A stretch of DNA of 64,000 bases, taken from Aquibacillus salsiterrae. GTDB lineage: Bacteria; Bacillota; Bacilli; Bacillales; Amphibacillaceae. The notes under the pieces were generated by a model, which saw only the letters and a program-made list of their open reading frames with translations, was not told the DNA's origin and made no database searches. The stretch covers positions 1 through 64,000 of the forward strand of contig NZ_JAMQKC010000006.1 in the NCBI RefSeq assembly GCF_028416595.1, in the 5' to 3' direction. Shown piece after piece: positions 63,495 through 64,000 of this stretch; position 1 is the first letter of the stretch, and each line of letters starts with the position of its first letter. Both the position numbers and the translations under genes were made by a program.

Positions 63495-64000
63495 TTATTT
63501 TGGTATCCCGAAATTTTGCAATGGCCATATGCGCATTTTTACATCGCCGATGATTGATTCCTCTGAAATGAAACCAAACACCCGGCTGTCTTTACTAATA
63601 AACCGATTATCACCAAGGACGAAATAGTAACCAGAAGGCACAACAGACTCTCCTGTTATTTCTTCTAATGTAAAGTTATTCGTTAAAAGCTCCCCATCTT
63701 CAAGCTGGTTTTTAAAACTGTCCAAATATGGCTCTTCATAAGCCTTACCATTAATATAGAGCGTATCATCCTTCATCTCAATCGTATCTCCCGGCATCCC
63801 TATAACCCTTTTCACGTAGTTTTCATCCGCATCAGGAGCGCGAAAAGCTATCTCATCAAACCGATTAACTTTACTTATTTTACTTAATATAATTCGATCA
63901 CCGTCATGAAGGTTGGGCTCCATGGACTTCCCTTGTACAATTGATGGAGTTACTAAAAACTGCCTAACAACAAGAACAATAATTAAGGCAATCGCAAGTG
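63495..64000 (-). CDS. signal peptidase I, 5' end outside window
   Basis: Membrane-bound serine protease that removes Sec signal peptides. Within the window it begins inside the TM segment (LAIALIIVLVVRQFLV), then the catalytic Ser motif QGKSMEPNLHDGDRI, the catalytic Lys in YVKRVIGMPGDTIEM, and the late box YFVLGDNRFISKDSRVFG. The reading frame is open to the window end, so only a few N-terminal residues should be missing. It would process the exported proteins of this window. Confidence 0.95.
   Translation of the reverse strand, partial: LAIALIIVLVVRQFLVTPSIVQGKSMEPNLHDGDRIILSKISKVNRFDEIAFRAPDADENYVKRVIGMPGDTIEMKDDTLYINGKAYEEPYLDSFKNQLEDGELLTNNFTLEEITGESVVPSGYYFVLGDNRFISKDSRVFGFISEESIIGDVKMRIWPLQNFGIPK

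Noticed and set aside
1-64000. tRNA, rRNA, prophage or origin of replication
   Set aside because: No tRNA-like cloverleaf ends, rRNA stretches, phage structural genes or DnaA-box clusters were noticed while reading; a dedicated scan could still find a short one.

Overview
The window looks like a chromosomal segment of a low-GC, endospore-forming Bacillaceae species. The evidence is an alpha/beta-type small acid-soluble spore protein, YteA-, YppG- and YdcC-like sporulation-associated proteins, AGGAGG-type ribosome binding sites, T-box and FMN leaders, and local gene order like Bacillus subtilis (cshA / rhomboid / acpS / ydcC, and htrB divergent from cssRS). A DUF368 protein would fit an alkali- or salt-tolerant lifestyle, but that is inference. 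No rRNA, tRNA, CRISPR array or complete insertion sequence was seen.

Layout. 1-5 kb: a 52-bp tandem array, ydcC, nnr (frameshifted), acpS, a rhomboid protease and a small membrane protein. 5-15 kb: cshA, a DMT transporter, a hydrolase, YppG-like, glutaredoxin-like, MarR, thioredoxin-like and DUF368 proteins, a truncated CapA-like gene, DUF2935, HD and DUF4870 proteins. 15.2-19.7 kb: an AT-rich accessory island. It holds a secreted protein of unknown family, a divergent HTH-TPR regulator of the RRNPP (NprR/PlcR/Rap) type, a 70-residue exported peptide gene directly behind it, an IS4-like transposase remnant and a 98-bp decayed duplicate of an internal argS segment. 19.7-33.8 kb: argS with a T-box, a YfhE-like mini-gene, a cluster of dispersed hairpin repeats, a DUF1232 gene with no usual start codon, typA, cssRS/htrB, a Zn-ribbon protein, yteA, a GNAT protein and nrdAB under a cobalamin riboswitch. 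34.1-35.6 kb: a two-gene nucleotidyltransferase module resembling toxin-antitoxin or defence pairs, bounded by 44-bp imperfect direct repeats. 35.7-47.7 kb: an oxidoreductase, csp, trhO, a glutathione peroxidase, a second 52-bp array, proS with a T-box, ribD-ribE-ribBA-ribH with an FMN riboswitch, a 58-residue membrane protein, murB and a third 52-bp array. 47.7-56 kb: argG-argH-carA-carB-argF, which makes arginine from ornithine and carbamoyl phosphate. 56-64 kb: lipoproteins, a secreted protein whose signal peptide is cut off by an in-frame amber codon, SASP, ddl, DUF456, PfpI and LOG proteins, and a signal peptidase I running off the window.

A second layer runs through the intergenic spaces. 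At least fifteen copies of one dispersed element share a head (TAAGAAAAGCGC...GCGCC) and a tail (GGAGCTAGACAGCTCTTGG, T-run, CTTTCTTATC). The interior varies from nothing, through long perfect hairpins, to a 52-bp tandem array. Several copies start exactly on or directly after the stop codon of the upstream gene. Three tandem arrays, two of related and one of unrelated sequence, all have a repeat period of exactly 52 bp.

Strongest leads: the regulator/peptide/secreted-protein trio at 16.0-19.1 kb; the nucleotidyltransferase pair at 34.4-35.4 kb with its direct repeats; the container-like repeat elements and 52-bp arrays; and B12 control of an aerobic ribonucleotide reductase.
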